A DNA stretch of 64,000 nt from Hyphomicrobium_A sp963726795. Its GTDB lineage: Bacteria; Pseudomonadota; Alphaproteobacteria; Rhizobiales; Hyphomicrobiaceae. The position numbers and the translations under genes were made by a program. Position 1 is the stretch's first letter; every line of letters starts with the position of its first letter. Location of the stretch: positions 310,001 to 374,000 of the forward strand of contig CAVSDD010000007.1 in NCBI GenBank assembly GCA_963726795.1, read 5' to 3'. Below are positions 1 to 8,535 of this stretch, one piece after another. The notes beneath the pieces are model-generated. The model made no database searches and was not told the DNA's origin. It was given only the letters and a program-made list of their open reading frames with translations.

Positions 1-1101
1 TATCGCGCGCAGTCTTGAGATGAGATGCTCGCCTTCAAGTGCGGCGTTGGTCATGAGGCCCTCGTCGTGGAGAACGTTGAGCGCCTCGATCCCGGTGCAG
101 CACGTCTCCCCCATTCCGCTGAACGTTGACGGGCCGTGGATCAGAGCGGTCTTTGGAGCGCCATAAGCTCTCATATAGACGTCGCGCTTTGCGATCATCG
201 CGCCCAAGGCACTCATGCTGCCGCCGAGCGACTTTGCGAGGGCGGTTATGTCCGGAATGACGCCAAAGTGTTCGAACGCGTAGAAGCGCCCAGTACGGCC
301 GAGGCCGCATTGAACCTCGTCGGCAATCCAAAGCACGCCGTGGCGGTCGCAAATGGCGCGCAACTCCTGCCAGAACGCGGCCGACGCCTCGACGATGCCG
401 CCGCCACCCTGGATGGTTTCAAGGCATACGATTCCGACCGAGGGATCGTTCTCGATCGCGCTCTTGATGGCGCCAATGTCGCCGAACGGCACGCAGACGT
501 TGTTTTGCAAAAGCTGAAATTTCGAACGATAGAGCGGTCCATCGGTTATGGACAGGGCGCCCATCGTTTTGCCGTGAAACGAGTTTGCGGCGTAAACGAT
601 CTTTGAGCGGGTTGGTCCTTGTGCCTGCTCGGCAAGCTTGAGCGCCGCTTCCATCGCTTCCGCGCCGGTCGAGCCAAGGAACACCATGCTGAGGTCGCCG
701 GTCGAGCACTGAGCCAGATTGTGGGCAAGCGCTGCCGCATACTGCGACATGAATGCCATCGAAATCTGGTGGCGCTTCTCCTCCTCGAATTTCTTGCGGG
801 CCGCGATGATGCGGGGATGGTTATGGCCGAACCCAATCGAGCCGAAACCACCGAAGAAATCGAGTATCTTGCGTCCGCCACGCTCGAAATAGTGCATGCC
901 TTCCGCATGGTCGATAATGACCTTGTGGAAACCCAGCAACTTCATCATGTGGAGTTGGCCGGGATTGAGATGACTTTTGAACAACTCGGCGACCCGATCG
1001 ACGCTGAGCGACTTCGCATCTTCGACGCTCAGCAAAGCTGGCTTCGTGCCCTCACCAGACGCAGTCGTATTGGTTTGTCGCGTCTCACGGGCACCGGTCA
1101 T
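1..1101 (-). CDS. Class III (PLP-dependent) aminotransferase, 3' end beyond window
   Basis: Continuous reading frame of 367 codons from an ATG at 1101 to the left edge, so the C-terminus is missing. The translation shows the class III aminotransferase layout: a GGFGSIGFGHNHP glycine-rich segment after about residue 70, then STGAEAMEAALKLA, then IADEVQCGLGRTG, and ALAKSLGG carrying the expected PLP-binding lysine. Family members move an amino group between an omega-amino donor or glutamate semialdehyde and a keto acid in the cytosol. The exact substrate cannot be read from sequence. It lies 45 bp downstream of the SDR at 1147-2133 on the same strand and probably shares its transcript. That context suggests amino-sugar or polar-lipid head-group chemistry rather than core metabolism, which is an inference. 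Confidence 0.85.
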   Translation of the reverse strand, partial: MTGARETRQTNTTASGEGTKPALLSVEDAKSLSVDRVAELFKSHLNPGQLHMMKLLGFHKVIIDHAEGMHYFERGGRKILDFFGGFGSIGFGHNHPRIIAARKKFEEEKRHQISMAFMSQYAAALAHNLAQCSTGDLSMVFLGSTGAEAMEAALKLAEQAQGPTRSKIVYAANSFHGKTMGALSITDGPLYRSKFQLLQNNVCVPFGDIGAIKSAIENDPSVGIVCLETIQGGGGIVEASAAFWQELRAICDRHGVLWIADEVQCGLGRTGRFYAFEHFGVIPDITALAKSLGGSMSALGAMIAKRDVYMRAYGAPKTALIHGPSTFSGMGETCCTGIEALNVLHDEGLMTNAALEGEHLISRLRAI

Positions 1102-1146
1102 GCTTGCGATCCTTGCCTCATATGTTCACGCACGATTTGGTCCACA

Positions 1147-2133
1147 CTAAGCGGGAGAAGTGCGTTGCGTCTGCGACCGGTATTCGCGATAGGCAGCAGC
1201 CAGCATGGCTTCGTCGCGTTGAGTTGCCTTCCAACCGAGTTCGCATTTGGCCTTTGTCGTGTCGAGTATGCAGTACTCGTCGGCGATCAGATATTGCTCG
1301 GGATCCATGAGCGGCATGTTCACGCGGTCAAGCAGGTTCAAGACCGACTTTACAAGTCCGGCAGGAGTTGGAACGAGCACAGAGTGGCTGCGGGCCTCTT
1401 CGATAAGCCTACTCAGCAGCGTGCGCACGCTCGGGGGATCGTCGGAACCGAGATTATAGTCGGAATTTGGCACCCCCGCTTGCCACGCAAGCCGGGCAGC
1501 CGAAGCGCAATCGTACACCGAGACGAACTGATAGGGATTGCGGCCAGACCCGATCATCGGCACCGGCAAATTGAGATCGATCAGCCGGAAGAGCTTTTGC
1601 AGGATTCCCAGGCGCCCGGGTCCGATGATGAGTCGTGGGCGGAAGACCGAAATGCGCATTCCCCTTTGGCGCCAGTCGCGGCAAAGGTGCTCGGTTTCCA
1701 GTTTGCTCATACCGTATTCGCCTAGCGGCTCTGTCGGATGCTCCTCCGTCGTCGGCACGGTCTTTGTGTGCCCGTAGACCATGTCAGTTGTGAAGTGTAC
1801 GAGACGCGTCGCGCCGTGCCGCTGCATCCAGTCGAGAAGGTGCACGACCCCGGTATAATTGACCGGATAGAAGAACTCGTGCCGAGCGGCCCTCGGCATG
1901 ATCGGTGACAGCATCTTGGCGGACAGATTGTAGACGACGTCGTCCTGGTCGAGATCGAGCCCGTCGAAATCCGCCCGGTCGGTCACATCGAGTTTGAAAA
2001 AGGGAATGTCACGGTAGATCGTGAGGTCGCTTTTGACGATATCAGCGACGATGACCTTTTCCCCTATCGCGTGCAAGTCGCTCGCGAGATGACGTCCGAC
2101 AAAACCATCTCCGCCGAGGATAATATGCTTCAT
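1147..2133 (-). CDS. NAD(P)-dependent epimerase/dehydratase (extended SDR)
   Basis: 328 residues, typical for an extended short-chain dehydrogenase acting on nucleotide sugars or polyprenyl-linked sugars. The N-terminus carries the dinucleotide-binding loop GGDGFVG (residues 7-13). An acidic residue follows strand 2 (VADIV, around 31), and the catalytic pair is Tyr140/Lys144 in EYGMSK, with Thr115-Thr116 in the HFTTDMVYG stretch as the likely third residue. It sits between the aminotransferase and an SMR-type transporter on the minus strand, in a module that also holds a DprE1-like oxidase and a UbiA-type transferase. A role in sugar epimerisation or keto-reduction in that pathway is likely. 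It is longer than actinobacterial DprE2, so direct equivalence is not claimed. Confidence 0.85.
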   Translation of the reverse strand: MKHIILGGDGFVGRHLASDLHAIGEKVIVADIVKSDLTIYRDIPFFKLDVTDRADFDGLDLDQDDVVYNLSAKMLSPIMPRAARHEFFYPVNYTGVVHLLDWMQRHGATRLVHFTTDMVYGHTKTVPTTEEHPTEPLGEYGMSKLETEHLCRDWRQRGMRISVFRPRLIIGPGRLGILQKLFRLIDLNLPVPMIGSGRNPYQFVSVYDCASAARLAWQAGVPNSDYNLGSDDPPSVRTLLSRLIEEARSHSVLVPTPAGLVKSVLNLLDRVNMPLMDPEQYLIADEYCILDTTKAKCELGWKATQRDEAMLAAAYREYRSQTQRTSPA

Positions 2134-2189
2134 GCTCGTTACGCCGCTACGTTTCTGGGCACTCGCTTCTCCTCAGTACGTTCTGCAGC

Positions 2190-2558
2190 TCAAGATTGCG
2201 ATATGCAGATCGTGCCAAGGCAGACCAAAGCGATGCCGAGAATGCGATAATTGTTGAGGTCTTCCCCAAAGACGACGTACGCGTAGATGGCCACGACGAC
2301 ATAGGCAAGGCTCAAGAAGGGATAAGCGTAGCTCAGCTCCACCCTCGATAGGACGATGAGGTGGGAGGCCATGCTAATCACGAAAGTGCAGAGCCCGATA
2401 AGCACGAAGGGGTTGAACAAAACGGTAGAGACGCTCGTGACCAGGCCGCGTCCCGAACCACCGAGTGGGCCGACAATGAGCATGCCTTTTTTCAGCATGA
2501 TTTGTGCTACCGCATTGGTGAGCACGGTAAAGAGGATCAGGGGAATGTAGCGCGCCAC
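2190..2558 (-). CDS. SMR/EamA-type four-helix small membrane transporter
   Basis: 122 residues with four hydrophobic segments (about 5-25, 45-68, 73-92 and 99-119), as in the small multidrug resistance fold and the ArnE/ArnF subunits. The N-terminal NAVAQIMLKKGM pattern recalls the first helix of this family. The protein probably works as a dimer in the inner membrane. Because it is surrounded by a polyprenyl-sugar oxidase, a UbiA transferase and an SDR, flipping of a polyprenyl-phosphate-linked sugar (as ArnE/F do for undecaprenyl-phosphate-aminoarabinose) is a better guess than drug efflux. This is an inference from context. It lies 56 bp upstream of the SDR on the same strand. Confidence 0.75.
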   Translation of the reverse strand: MARYIPLILFTVLTNAVAQIMLKKGMLIVGPLGGSGRGLVTSVSTVLFNPFVLIGLCTFVISMASHLIVLSRVELSYAYPFLSLAYVVVAIYAYVVFGEDLNNYRILGIALVCLGTICISQS

Positions 2559-2677
2559 TGCAGTGCTCCTCCGTCAACCAGTCAATGGGAATGGGTTTAC
2601 CTTCACCATTCCGCAATTTCGAGAAAGTCAAAATCGCCGGCTCTGGTGAATTCGGCTCAGCCCCGCGGGCGACCACG

Positions 2678-4036
2678 TCATTGCGGCATCGATCTAAGGC
2701 GCCCGTCCAACTCTCTTGGACCCATCGCGGTTACGCGGCGCCAAAAGCTTGAGGAGAACTCGGGGTCAACGAAGGGCAATAGCTGGCGCCATTGCGGAAA
2801 AAAGGACTGAAAACTGGCTGCAGTCATGCGCCCGTCCTTGGCTGGATAAATAGCGCCGCCGGCGTCGCGTGTGATCGCATCCAGCTCATCAAGCAGACGG
2901 AGCGTCGCAGCGCCCTTGTTGGGGAAGTCCAGCGTCAGCGTCAGCCCCGCGCGCGGAAACGAAAGAAGTCCGGGCGAAGCCATAGTGCCAAACATCTTGA
3001 GCACCGTGAGGAACGAGCCAAGACCCGCGCTGAGCGCACGCTCCAACATCTCGCGAATGACATCGATACCGTCGGCAAACGGAATGACGGATTGATGCTG
3101 CAGGAGGCCGTCTGGACCATACAGACGGTTCCACGCGCTGATGCGATCGAGCGGGAAGAAGAACAACTCGTAATGCGTTAGACGGCGGCGCCTGCTGGCG
3201 AGCTGCCTTCGGTAATAGAGCGTGTTGAAGAGCTTGAGGGTCGCACGGTTGATCAAGGGCACCGGCGGAGTGAATGGCACTTGCACACGTGGTCCGGACT
3301 TGGCACGCAGCGTCGCGCTCGGAAGCACCTCGTGGTTGCCGCGAATAAGGAGGCCGCGCCCAAACATGGCGCCCTCGGCTAAGCTGTCGATCCAAGCCAC
3401 GCTGTACTCGTGGCCAGCATCAGATTGCTGAGCGAGCGCCACGAATTCGTGCAAGCTGCCGAAGCGGATCACCTCCTCCTCGATACGATCGCTCTTGATC
3501 GGCATAAGTTGCAGCTCCGCCCAGGTCACGACGCCGGTCAGTCCCAATCCTCCGATCGTTGCGCGAAGCCAAGGCGTATTCGTCTCCGGGCTGCAGAGCA
3601 GTCTCGCGCCGTCCGAACGCAACAGTTCGAATGCGCGGACATGACTGCCGAAGGTGCCGCGCTTGTGGTGATTTTTCCCATGCACATCGTTGGCAATAGC
3701 TCCTCCAACCGTGACGAACTTGGTGCCGGGCAGGACTGGTAGAAACCATCCCTCGGGTACGATGAGCTCGAGTAGTTCGGCAAGTAGAATGCCCGCTTCG
3801 CACGTAATGACGCCGCGTTCAGAGTCGAATGAAATGATTTGGTCGAGACCGCGGCAATCCAAGAGCACGCCGCCATCGATGAGGCAGCTGTCGCCGTAAC
3901 TGCGCCCGTTGCCGAAGGGCAGGTACGGACCGCCGCCTGGCTCGACGGGCAGTTTTGCGTGGCGGTCCGTCAGCAGTCGCGCCCCCTGACTTGACGGCGG
4001 GTATCCCCCCCAAGAACGGTAGCGTTCCAAACTCAT
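2678..4036 (-). CDS. FAD-binding oxidoreductase, DprE1-like
   Basis: 452 residues, close to DprE1 and other VAO/PCMH flavoproteins. The FAD-binding half contains LPFGNGRSYGD (39-49), GTKFVTVGGAIANDVHGKNHH (104-124, with the His119-Gly-Lys segment typical of DprE1) and GGLGLTGVVTWAELQL. The C-terminal half resembles the DprE1 substrate domain (HQSVIPF and LTVLKMFG stretches). DprE1 oxidises the 2'-OH of decaprenylphosphoryl-ribose as the first half of its epimerisation to arabinose. The neighbouring UbiA-type transferase gene diverges from this gene's 5' side, and the SMR transporter and SDR lie downstream, supporting a polyprenyl-phosphate pentose pathway. No Cys387-type inhibitor site was checked. 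Confidence 0.85.
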   Translation of the reverse strand: MSLERYRSWGGYPPSSQGARLLTDRHAKLPVEPGGGPYLPFGNGRSYGDSCLIDGGVLLDCRGLDQIISFDSERGVITCEAGILLAELLELIVPEGWFLPVLPGTKFVTVGGAIANDVHGKNHHKRGTFGSHVRAFELLRSDGARLLCSPETNTPWLRATIGGLGLTGVVTWAELQLMPIKSDRIEEEVIRFGSLHEFVALAQQSDAGHEYSVAWIDSLAEGAMFGRGLLIRGNHEVLPSATLRAKSGPRVQVPFTPPVPLINRATLKLFNTLYYRRQLASRRRRLTHYELFFFPLDRISAWNRLYGPDGLLQHQSVIPFADGIDVIREMLERALSAGLGSFLTVLKMFGTMASPGLLSFPRAGLTLTLDFPNKGAATLRLLDELDAITRDAGGAIYPAKDGRMTAASFQSFFPQWRQLLPFVDPEFSSSFWRRVTAMGPRELDGRLRSMPQ

Positions 4037-4273
4037 GCAACTCTCGCCAATCGAAGCTCGTGCCGTTTGCTATATCACCGCGCCCTTAGCTGCGTCCGCA
4101 TTCAATGATCGGTATGCTTTGCGCGTCGGTTTTGCCATCACGACCATGCCCAATTGGCGCCATAGGAAATCGACGTAATGTTGGCGAAATCAACCATTGT
4201 TGCGGCAATTTGGATGGGGCACCGGAGCTGTGCTAGGTGTCAATTTGCCTGCGGGAGCTGTTCGACTAGGTAG

Positions 4274-5737
4274 GTGAGTGCCTTGCTGCAGATCGAGGGG
4301 GATATTCCGCTCGTCGTCAATTTGGACGGCACGCTGCTGAAATCCGATCCCCGTCTGGAAACTTTCTTCCACCTTCTGGCGAAGGACCCCCGCGCCATCA
4401 TCTACCTTCTGCGCTGGCTGCGCGGCGAGCGCAGTGAATTGAAAATCGAAGTCGCAGACCGAGCGGCGCTCGACGAGGAGCCATTGCCCTACGATCCGGC
4501 CCTCATCGACTTTTTGCGCAACAAGCGCGCGAATGGCCGGCGTTTGGTGCTTATCTCGCGCGCGAGCCAGCCGACGGTAGATCGGATCGCCAAACACTTT
4601 GATCTTTTCGACGAGGCCCACGGCGCGAGCCCAAAACTCAATCTCTACGGCGATAGCAGGGCCACATTCCTTGCCGAGCGCTTTGGCGAAGGGCGCTTCG
4701 ACTATCTGGCCACGAATCCAGCAGAGCGGCCTGTCTGGTCGAAAGCGCGCCGCGTGGTCACGGCAGGCGCATCCTCGGCGCAACGCAGCCTCATCGACCG
4801 CGAGTTTCCAGAAGCGGAGCACATCAACCCGGCAAAGGATTCAGGATGGAAGCGGCTGAAAGCTTGTATCGCCGCGCTGCGACCCGATCAGTGGGTCAAA
4901 AACCTGCTGATCTTCGTGCCGGTGGCGGCCGATCACGCATTTCGAACGCCGGTCCTGATCGAAGCAACTATCGCCTTCGCAGCGTTCTGCCTCACGGCCT
5001 CCAGCGTCTATCTCCTCAATGACTTGGTCGATCTGCCCCACGACCGAAAGCATCCCTGGAAGCACCTTCGCCCGTTTGCCTCGGGCCGCGTCCCGCTGCT
5101 TTACGGGATCATTATGATCTTTGTCCTGCTGGGTGCTGCGGCGGCGTTGTCGGCGGCGCTCCTGAATCCGGCGTTTATGGCTTGCCTGGGACTCTACTAC
5201 CTCACGACACTGCTCTATTCCCTCCGACTGAAGCGCATTCTCGTCATCGACATGATCACGCTCGCGGGCCTTTACACGATACGCGTCGTTGCCGGCGGCG
5301 CGGCCACCGGCATACCGATGTCAGAATGGCTACTCGCACTTTCGATGTTCATGTTCCTGTCGCTCGCCGCCGTAAAGCGCCAGTCGGAGCTCATGGATCT
5401 GTTGAAGCGCGAAGGCAATCGCGCGCCGGGCCGGCGCTACGTTGTCGCCGACCTCCCGATGATACAGAACTTCGCTACTTCGGCGGGCTATATCTCGGTG
5501 CTCGTGCTCGCGCTCTACATCAGCAATCCAGCGGTCAACGTCCTTTATGCCAGGCCGTGGCTGTTGTGGGGTACATGCCCGCTGCTTCTCTATTGGATCA
5601 GCAGAATGCTCATGAAGGCGCATCGCGGCGATATCCATACCGATCCAATCGTGTTCGCATTCCGCGATCGCGCGAGTGTCGTTACGGCTTTGGCGATTGT
5701 CGCAGTCGTGCTGGCCGCCGCCGTTTCCTGGCCATGA
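4274..5737 (+). CDS. HAD-domain/UbiA prenyltransferase fusion (DPPR synthase-like)
   Basis: 487 residues from a GTG start. Residues 12-185 align by pattern with HAD hydrolases, but motif I reads VVNLDGTLL, placing Asn16 where the nucleophilic Asp is expected, and the motif IV region reads TNPAER instead of an Asp-containing loop. Residues about 195-487 form a UbiA-type membrane domain with eight or nine helices, the NDLVDLPHDR motif (Asn249, Asp250, Asp253, Asp257) and a second acidic site at VIDMITLAG. Relatives transfer phosphoribose from PRPP to decaprenyl phosphate, and the HAD half would remove the 5-phosphate. Here the transferase looks intact but the phosphatase half looks inactive. 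It diverges from the DprE1-like gene across a 237 bp intergenic region that must hold both promoters. Confidence 0.85.
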   Translation: MSALLQIEGDIPLVVNLDGTLLKSDPRLETFFHLLAKDPRAIIYLLRWLRGERSELKIEVADRAALDEEPLPYDPALIDFLRNKRANGRRLVLISRASQPTVDRIAKHFDLFDEAHGASPKLNLYGDSRATFLAERFGEGRFDYLATNPAERPVWSKARRVVTAGASSAQRSLIDREFPEAEHINPAKDSGWKRLKACIAALRPDQWVKNLLIFVPVAADHAFRTPVLIEATIAFAAFCLTASSVYLLNDLVDLPHDRKHPWKHLRPFASGRVPLLYGIIMIFVLLGAAAALSAALLNPAFMACLGLYYLTTLLYSLRLKRILVIDMITLAGLYTIRVVAGGAATGIPMSEWLLALSMFMFLSLAAVKRQSELMDLLKREGNRAPGRRYVVADLPMIQNFATSAGYISVLVLALYISNPAVNVLYARPWLLWGTCPLLLYWISRMLMKAHRGDIHTDPIVFAFRDRASVVTALAIVAVVLAAAVSWP

Positions 5738-5752
5738 CGCGCGAGCACCGTC

Positions 5753-6758
5753 TCAGGAAATCTCAGTAATCAGGCGCCGACCCAATCCGCGCACCTGCCA
5801 GACAAGCCAGCGCGCCACCGTCATGGTCGAGACGGTCTTGCTTTTCTGAATTGCGCTGCGCTTTTTCCAGACGGTCCCAGGCCAGATCCCAGCGAGAATT
5901 CCCTTCATCGGCGCCGCGATCGGCGCACCTCGACGCCCGTGTTTGAGGATGACCAGAACGGATAAGGCGAGGTTGAGTGAAAGGGAAATGGGGAGCAGTG
6001 CTGCAGGCATGTTTTTCCATAGCAGCCACAGCCGATTGCGATAGGAATGGTACAGCGTAAACTCGCTCATTGCCCCGGTTATCGCCGAGCCGTGGTGGTG
6101 CACGATCGCGTTTCGCAGTTGCACGCACCGCTCGCCGGCCAAGCGAAGGCGGAAACCGAGATCGACATCCTCGACGAAGCAGAAGAAATCCTTGTCGAAG
6201 CCGCCAGCGTTCGCAAAGCTGTTGCGTTCGTAGAGCGCCGCAGCCGCGCATGGCGCGAACACCTCGATGTCGCGATCGGGCAAGGCAGCGACAGGTTGGC
6301 CTTGCCCCCCGCGCCACGGAATTCCCGAGATCGACAGGACGTCGCCAAATCCATCCGCCAGTTTGGGATTCGCTGCGTCGACGAGCGTCGCACCAAACAC
6401 GCGGGCGTTTCCATGCCGTTGCGTGCCAAGGCACATCTCCTCGAGGAATGTCGACTCGAGCTACCGTATCGGGGTTCAGGGTGGCGATCCAAGGCGTGCG
6501 AGAGCCCTGGGCACCAATGTTGTTGGCTCGAGCAAACCCTAGGTTGGAGGGGTTTTTGACAACCGAGAAACGCGCATCGGGAAGGCGAAGCGTATTGAGG
6601 GAGCCGTCGGTAGAATCGTTGTCGACAATGATCGCCTCAAAATCCTTGAATGTTTGCGCCGCCAAAGCATCAATGCACGGCTGCAGCAGCGAGCCGCCGT
6701 TATAATTGACGACGATCACGCGCACCCATGGTGTCACGTCGTCTGCGCACTTTGCCAT
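5753..6758 (-). pseudogene. Family 2 glycosyltransferase, one frameshift
   Basis: The N-terminal frame (from ATG 6758) reads VIVVNYNGG, IIVDNDSTDGS and ATLNPDTVAR, the GT2 Rossmann core with its DxD-like region. The continuation, from MCLGTQRHG through GGFDKDFFCFVEDVDLGFRLR to a C-terminal membrane-proximal segment, lies in a different frame. The shift maps to about 6447-6452, where a single extra base in the minus-strand run CGACATTCC separates the frames; removing one A restores a continuous protein. Protein-level similarity on both sides argues for a recent indel or a sequencing error. Rhamnosyl- or arabinosyl-transferase activity is possible from the neighbouring polyprenyl-sugar genes, but the acceptor is unknown. 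It is convergent with the UbiA gene, 15 bp apart. Confidence 0.75.
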
Positions 6759-6892
6759 AGGTGAGCTCGAGCTAGCCCGTTCGAAACAACGCCCCGCGAC
6801 AATGCGGGTGCGCAGCATCAATGATCGAGTTTATGCTGAGATGGAAGAGGTGGGCAGCGATGTCGGCATTACGGTTGACGTGCGGGCTCGGA

Positions 6893-7924
6893 CTAGTTCT
6901 TCGCCAAAACGTCAACCGGGGGATCTGCTGCAAACGGCTCCGGTGCCCCTTCGGAAACGCTAATTAGGGTGTCCTTGGCAAGTCTTGCGAGCGTGCTCCT
7001 CACATCCGCAAGCGAGCCAAATACGGAATACACGAGAAACGTGTGGCCACCGGAGTGGGCATTGGCCTGTCGGAAGACCACGTTCGACTTGGTTACGTGC
7101 TCGTTGCGGAAGCGCCAGCGCCCATATCCAGGTCCTGCGAGCCCGATTGCGCCTGCCTGCGGCGTATAGAGCGCTAGTGCGTTGGCGGCGTCGGCAGTCG
7201 CAAGAACGACCGGGAACTGCTGTTCTCCAGGGCCGTCGGAAAGTGGTTCCATCCGACTCGCGGTCGTATTGAAGAGATAGAAGGTGTCGAAGCGCGCCGG
7301 CATGTATGCCGTCAAAACCTCGAACTGCGCCAGCGAACGCGGACGCGCGAGATCGAAGCTAATCCGGTGCTCGAGCACGTTGTTGTAGCCCGGCAGAAGG
7401 CGAACGGATTTGGTCAGCACAGTCGAGGATACGGGCGTTGCAAGATCGTTCCTCGCCTCGCCGCAAGCGCGGTGCTGGCCTAGGCGCAGCCAATAAGCCA
7501 TGCGGCTCTGGGTGCGCAGCACGTTTTCGCTGGAACTCGCCTTCAACAAAACGCTGGACGAGCTATTTAATCCATCGCGGCTGGCGCCAGCCTCTGTCGG
7601 GTTATCGCACTCGGTCAAACCGTCGAAGCTGACAGCAGACTGCAGATGGCGGCCATGGTCGCTTGCATCGATGTACTCGGTGCCGCCCCACTGCAGCGAT
7701 TCAATCGCGCCTGCGGAGCGTGGCATCGCCGTCACCAAGACGGAATGCCCTTTGAATTCGCCGGAGATTGTTAGTGGCGGCTGCGGGCGAACGTGCGCGT
7801 CGGACAGCGCGACGAAGGTCAAGGCTCCGAACAAGACGGCGCCACCTAAAATAAATCGATTCCACGCAGTGACCACGGGCATAAGTGCACTCCGGGCAGC
7901 CAGACTCGTGCGGCGCAAACGCAC
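6893..7924 (-). CDS. Exported or membrane-anchored protein of unknown function
   Basis: 343 residues with one hydrophobic N-terminal segment (about 24-44) ending near SDAHV, consistent with an uncleaved anchor or signal peptide. The rest is soluble, rich in short beta-type stretches, with paired GPGEQQFPVVLATADAAN and AGPGYGRWRFRNEHV regions that suggest a beta-sandwich or carbohydrate-binding fold. No catalytic motif is recognised. It follows the frameshifted GT2 upstream on the same strand (69 bp away) and may belong to the polyprenyl-sugar cluster. Base composition matches the neighbours. The C-terminus ends normally at 6893 and no frameshift is apparent. Confidence 0.7.
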   Translation of the reverse strand: MRLRRTSLAARSALMPVVTAWNRFILGGAVLFGALTFVALSDAHVRPQPPLTISGEFKGHSVLVTAMPRSAGAIESLQWGGTEYIDASDHGRHLQSAVSFDGLTECDNPTEAGASRDGLNSSSSVLLKASSSENVLRTQSRMAYWLRLGQHRACGEARNDLATPVSSTVLTKSVRLLPGYNNVLEHRISFDLARPRSLAQFEVLTAYMPARFDTFYLFNTTASRMEPLSDGPGEQQFPVVLATADAANALALYTPQAGAIGLAGPGYGRWRFRNEHVTKSNVVFRQANAHSGGHTFLVYSVFGSLADVRSTLARLAKDTLISVSEGAPEPFAADPPVDVLAKN

Positions 7925-7958
7925 GCGGCTGCAGTCGACGCACTCACTGACGCGCTAG

Positions 7959-8228
7959 TCACATCGCGGGGGATACGCACCCACGTCCGCGGCCAGACAC
8001 CTTTGTCCTAAGCCAGCGGGCAAAGTCGGGCTCCTCACGGAGCAGACCTTGGACCTCGGCAAAGCTCACCTGCTCGCTGAGGATGCACTCTTCAAGAGCT
8101 TCAAAGTGAAGCAGCAGGTGGGGAGGCGGCAGGGGCTCGCCCGGTCCGGTGATCTGTCCGAAATTGCACATTTCCTTCAAACCCTGCGACGTGTTTTCCG
8201 AATTATCTGATCCGTTCAGCAGTGGCAA
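7959..8228 (-). CDS. Small hypothetical protein
   Basis: 89 residues. Residues about 29-75 (GEPLPPPHLLLHFEALEECI followed by an alpha-helical, acidic stretch) have a composition expected of a real small soluble protein rather than a shadow frame. No motif or family is recognised. It reads in the same direction as the unknown exported protein and lies 34 bp upstream of it, and its 5' side faces the repeat-rich region before the Crp/Fnr gene. Could be spurious. Confidence 0.4.
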   Translation of the reverse strand: MPLLNGSDNSENTSQGLKEMCNFGQITGPGEPLPPPHLLLHFEALEECILSEQVSFAEVQGLLREEPDFARWLRTKVSGRGRGCVSPAM

Positions 8229-8241
8229 CGACCTGCCGTTG

Positions 8242-8273
8242 CCTTCTCAACAGATAGGCTACCTTCTCAACAG
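8242..8273. repeat. 12 bp direct repeat, 20 bp period
   Basis: CCTTCTCAACAG occurs exactly at 8242-8253 and 8262-8273, separated by 8 bp. The 20 bp spacing is about two helical turns, so a dimeric regulator could contact both copies on one DNA face. A nearby CTGTTG in the opposite orientation follows about 15 bp later. Confidence 0.6.
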
Positions 8274-8460
8274 GGCAACAATCTGTTGAAAAATTAACGA
8301 CTTAACGCTTCATCGAGTACATGTCCGGGCGCCAGACGGTGGTTGAGGCTTTACGGACCGGGTCAAAAGAAACACCGCGACCTTTTCGTCTGTTCCGCTC
8401 GGAACAGTTTCCGCCGGCGAAATGTTTAGGCTGTACGAATCGAAAACGGTTCACGCGAGC

Positions 8461-8496
8461 AAAATTCGAATTTTGGCTTGATTGTGGCAAAGCCAA
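8461..8496. promoter_or_regulatory. Perfect 14 bp palindrome overlapping a 7 bp inverted repeat
   Basis: AAAATTCGAATTTT (8461-8474) is fully self-complementary. Its last two bases are shared with TTGGCTT...AAGCCAA (arms 8473-8479 and 8490-8496). These sites are 40-75 bp upstream of the Crp/Fnr start codon, where an operator is expected. The binding protein cannot be named from sequence; autoregulation by the Crp/Fnr protein itself is one option. Confidence 0.45.
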
Positions 8497-8535
8497 TTCC
8501 TACGTCGCGTGTAATGAGGATGAGAGTAACGCGTC

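Larger units (their letters stand above)
8229..8535. promoter_or_regulatory. Repeat-rich intergenic regulatory region upstream of the Crp/Fnr gene
   Basis: About 300 bp without a convincing gene, more AT-rich towards its right end. It contains four visible symmetry elements: a direct repeat of CCTTCTCAACAG at 8242-8253 and 8262-8273 (20 bp period); CTGTTCC-GCTC-GGAACAG at 8390-8407; a perfect 14 bp palindrome AAAATTCGAATTTT at 8461-8474; and TTGGCTT-(N10)-AAGCCAA at 8473-8496, whose centre holds a TTGAT-type half site. The last two lie 40-75 bp before the regulator's start codon and are good operator or promoter-overlap candidates. No -10/-35 pair is assigned. Confidence 0.5.

Noticed and set aside
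619..1725. 368-residue plus-strand open frame at the left edge
   Set aside because: Antisense to the aminotransferase and SDR genes, both of which show family motifs.
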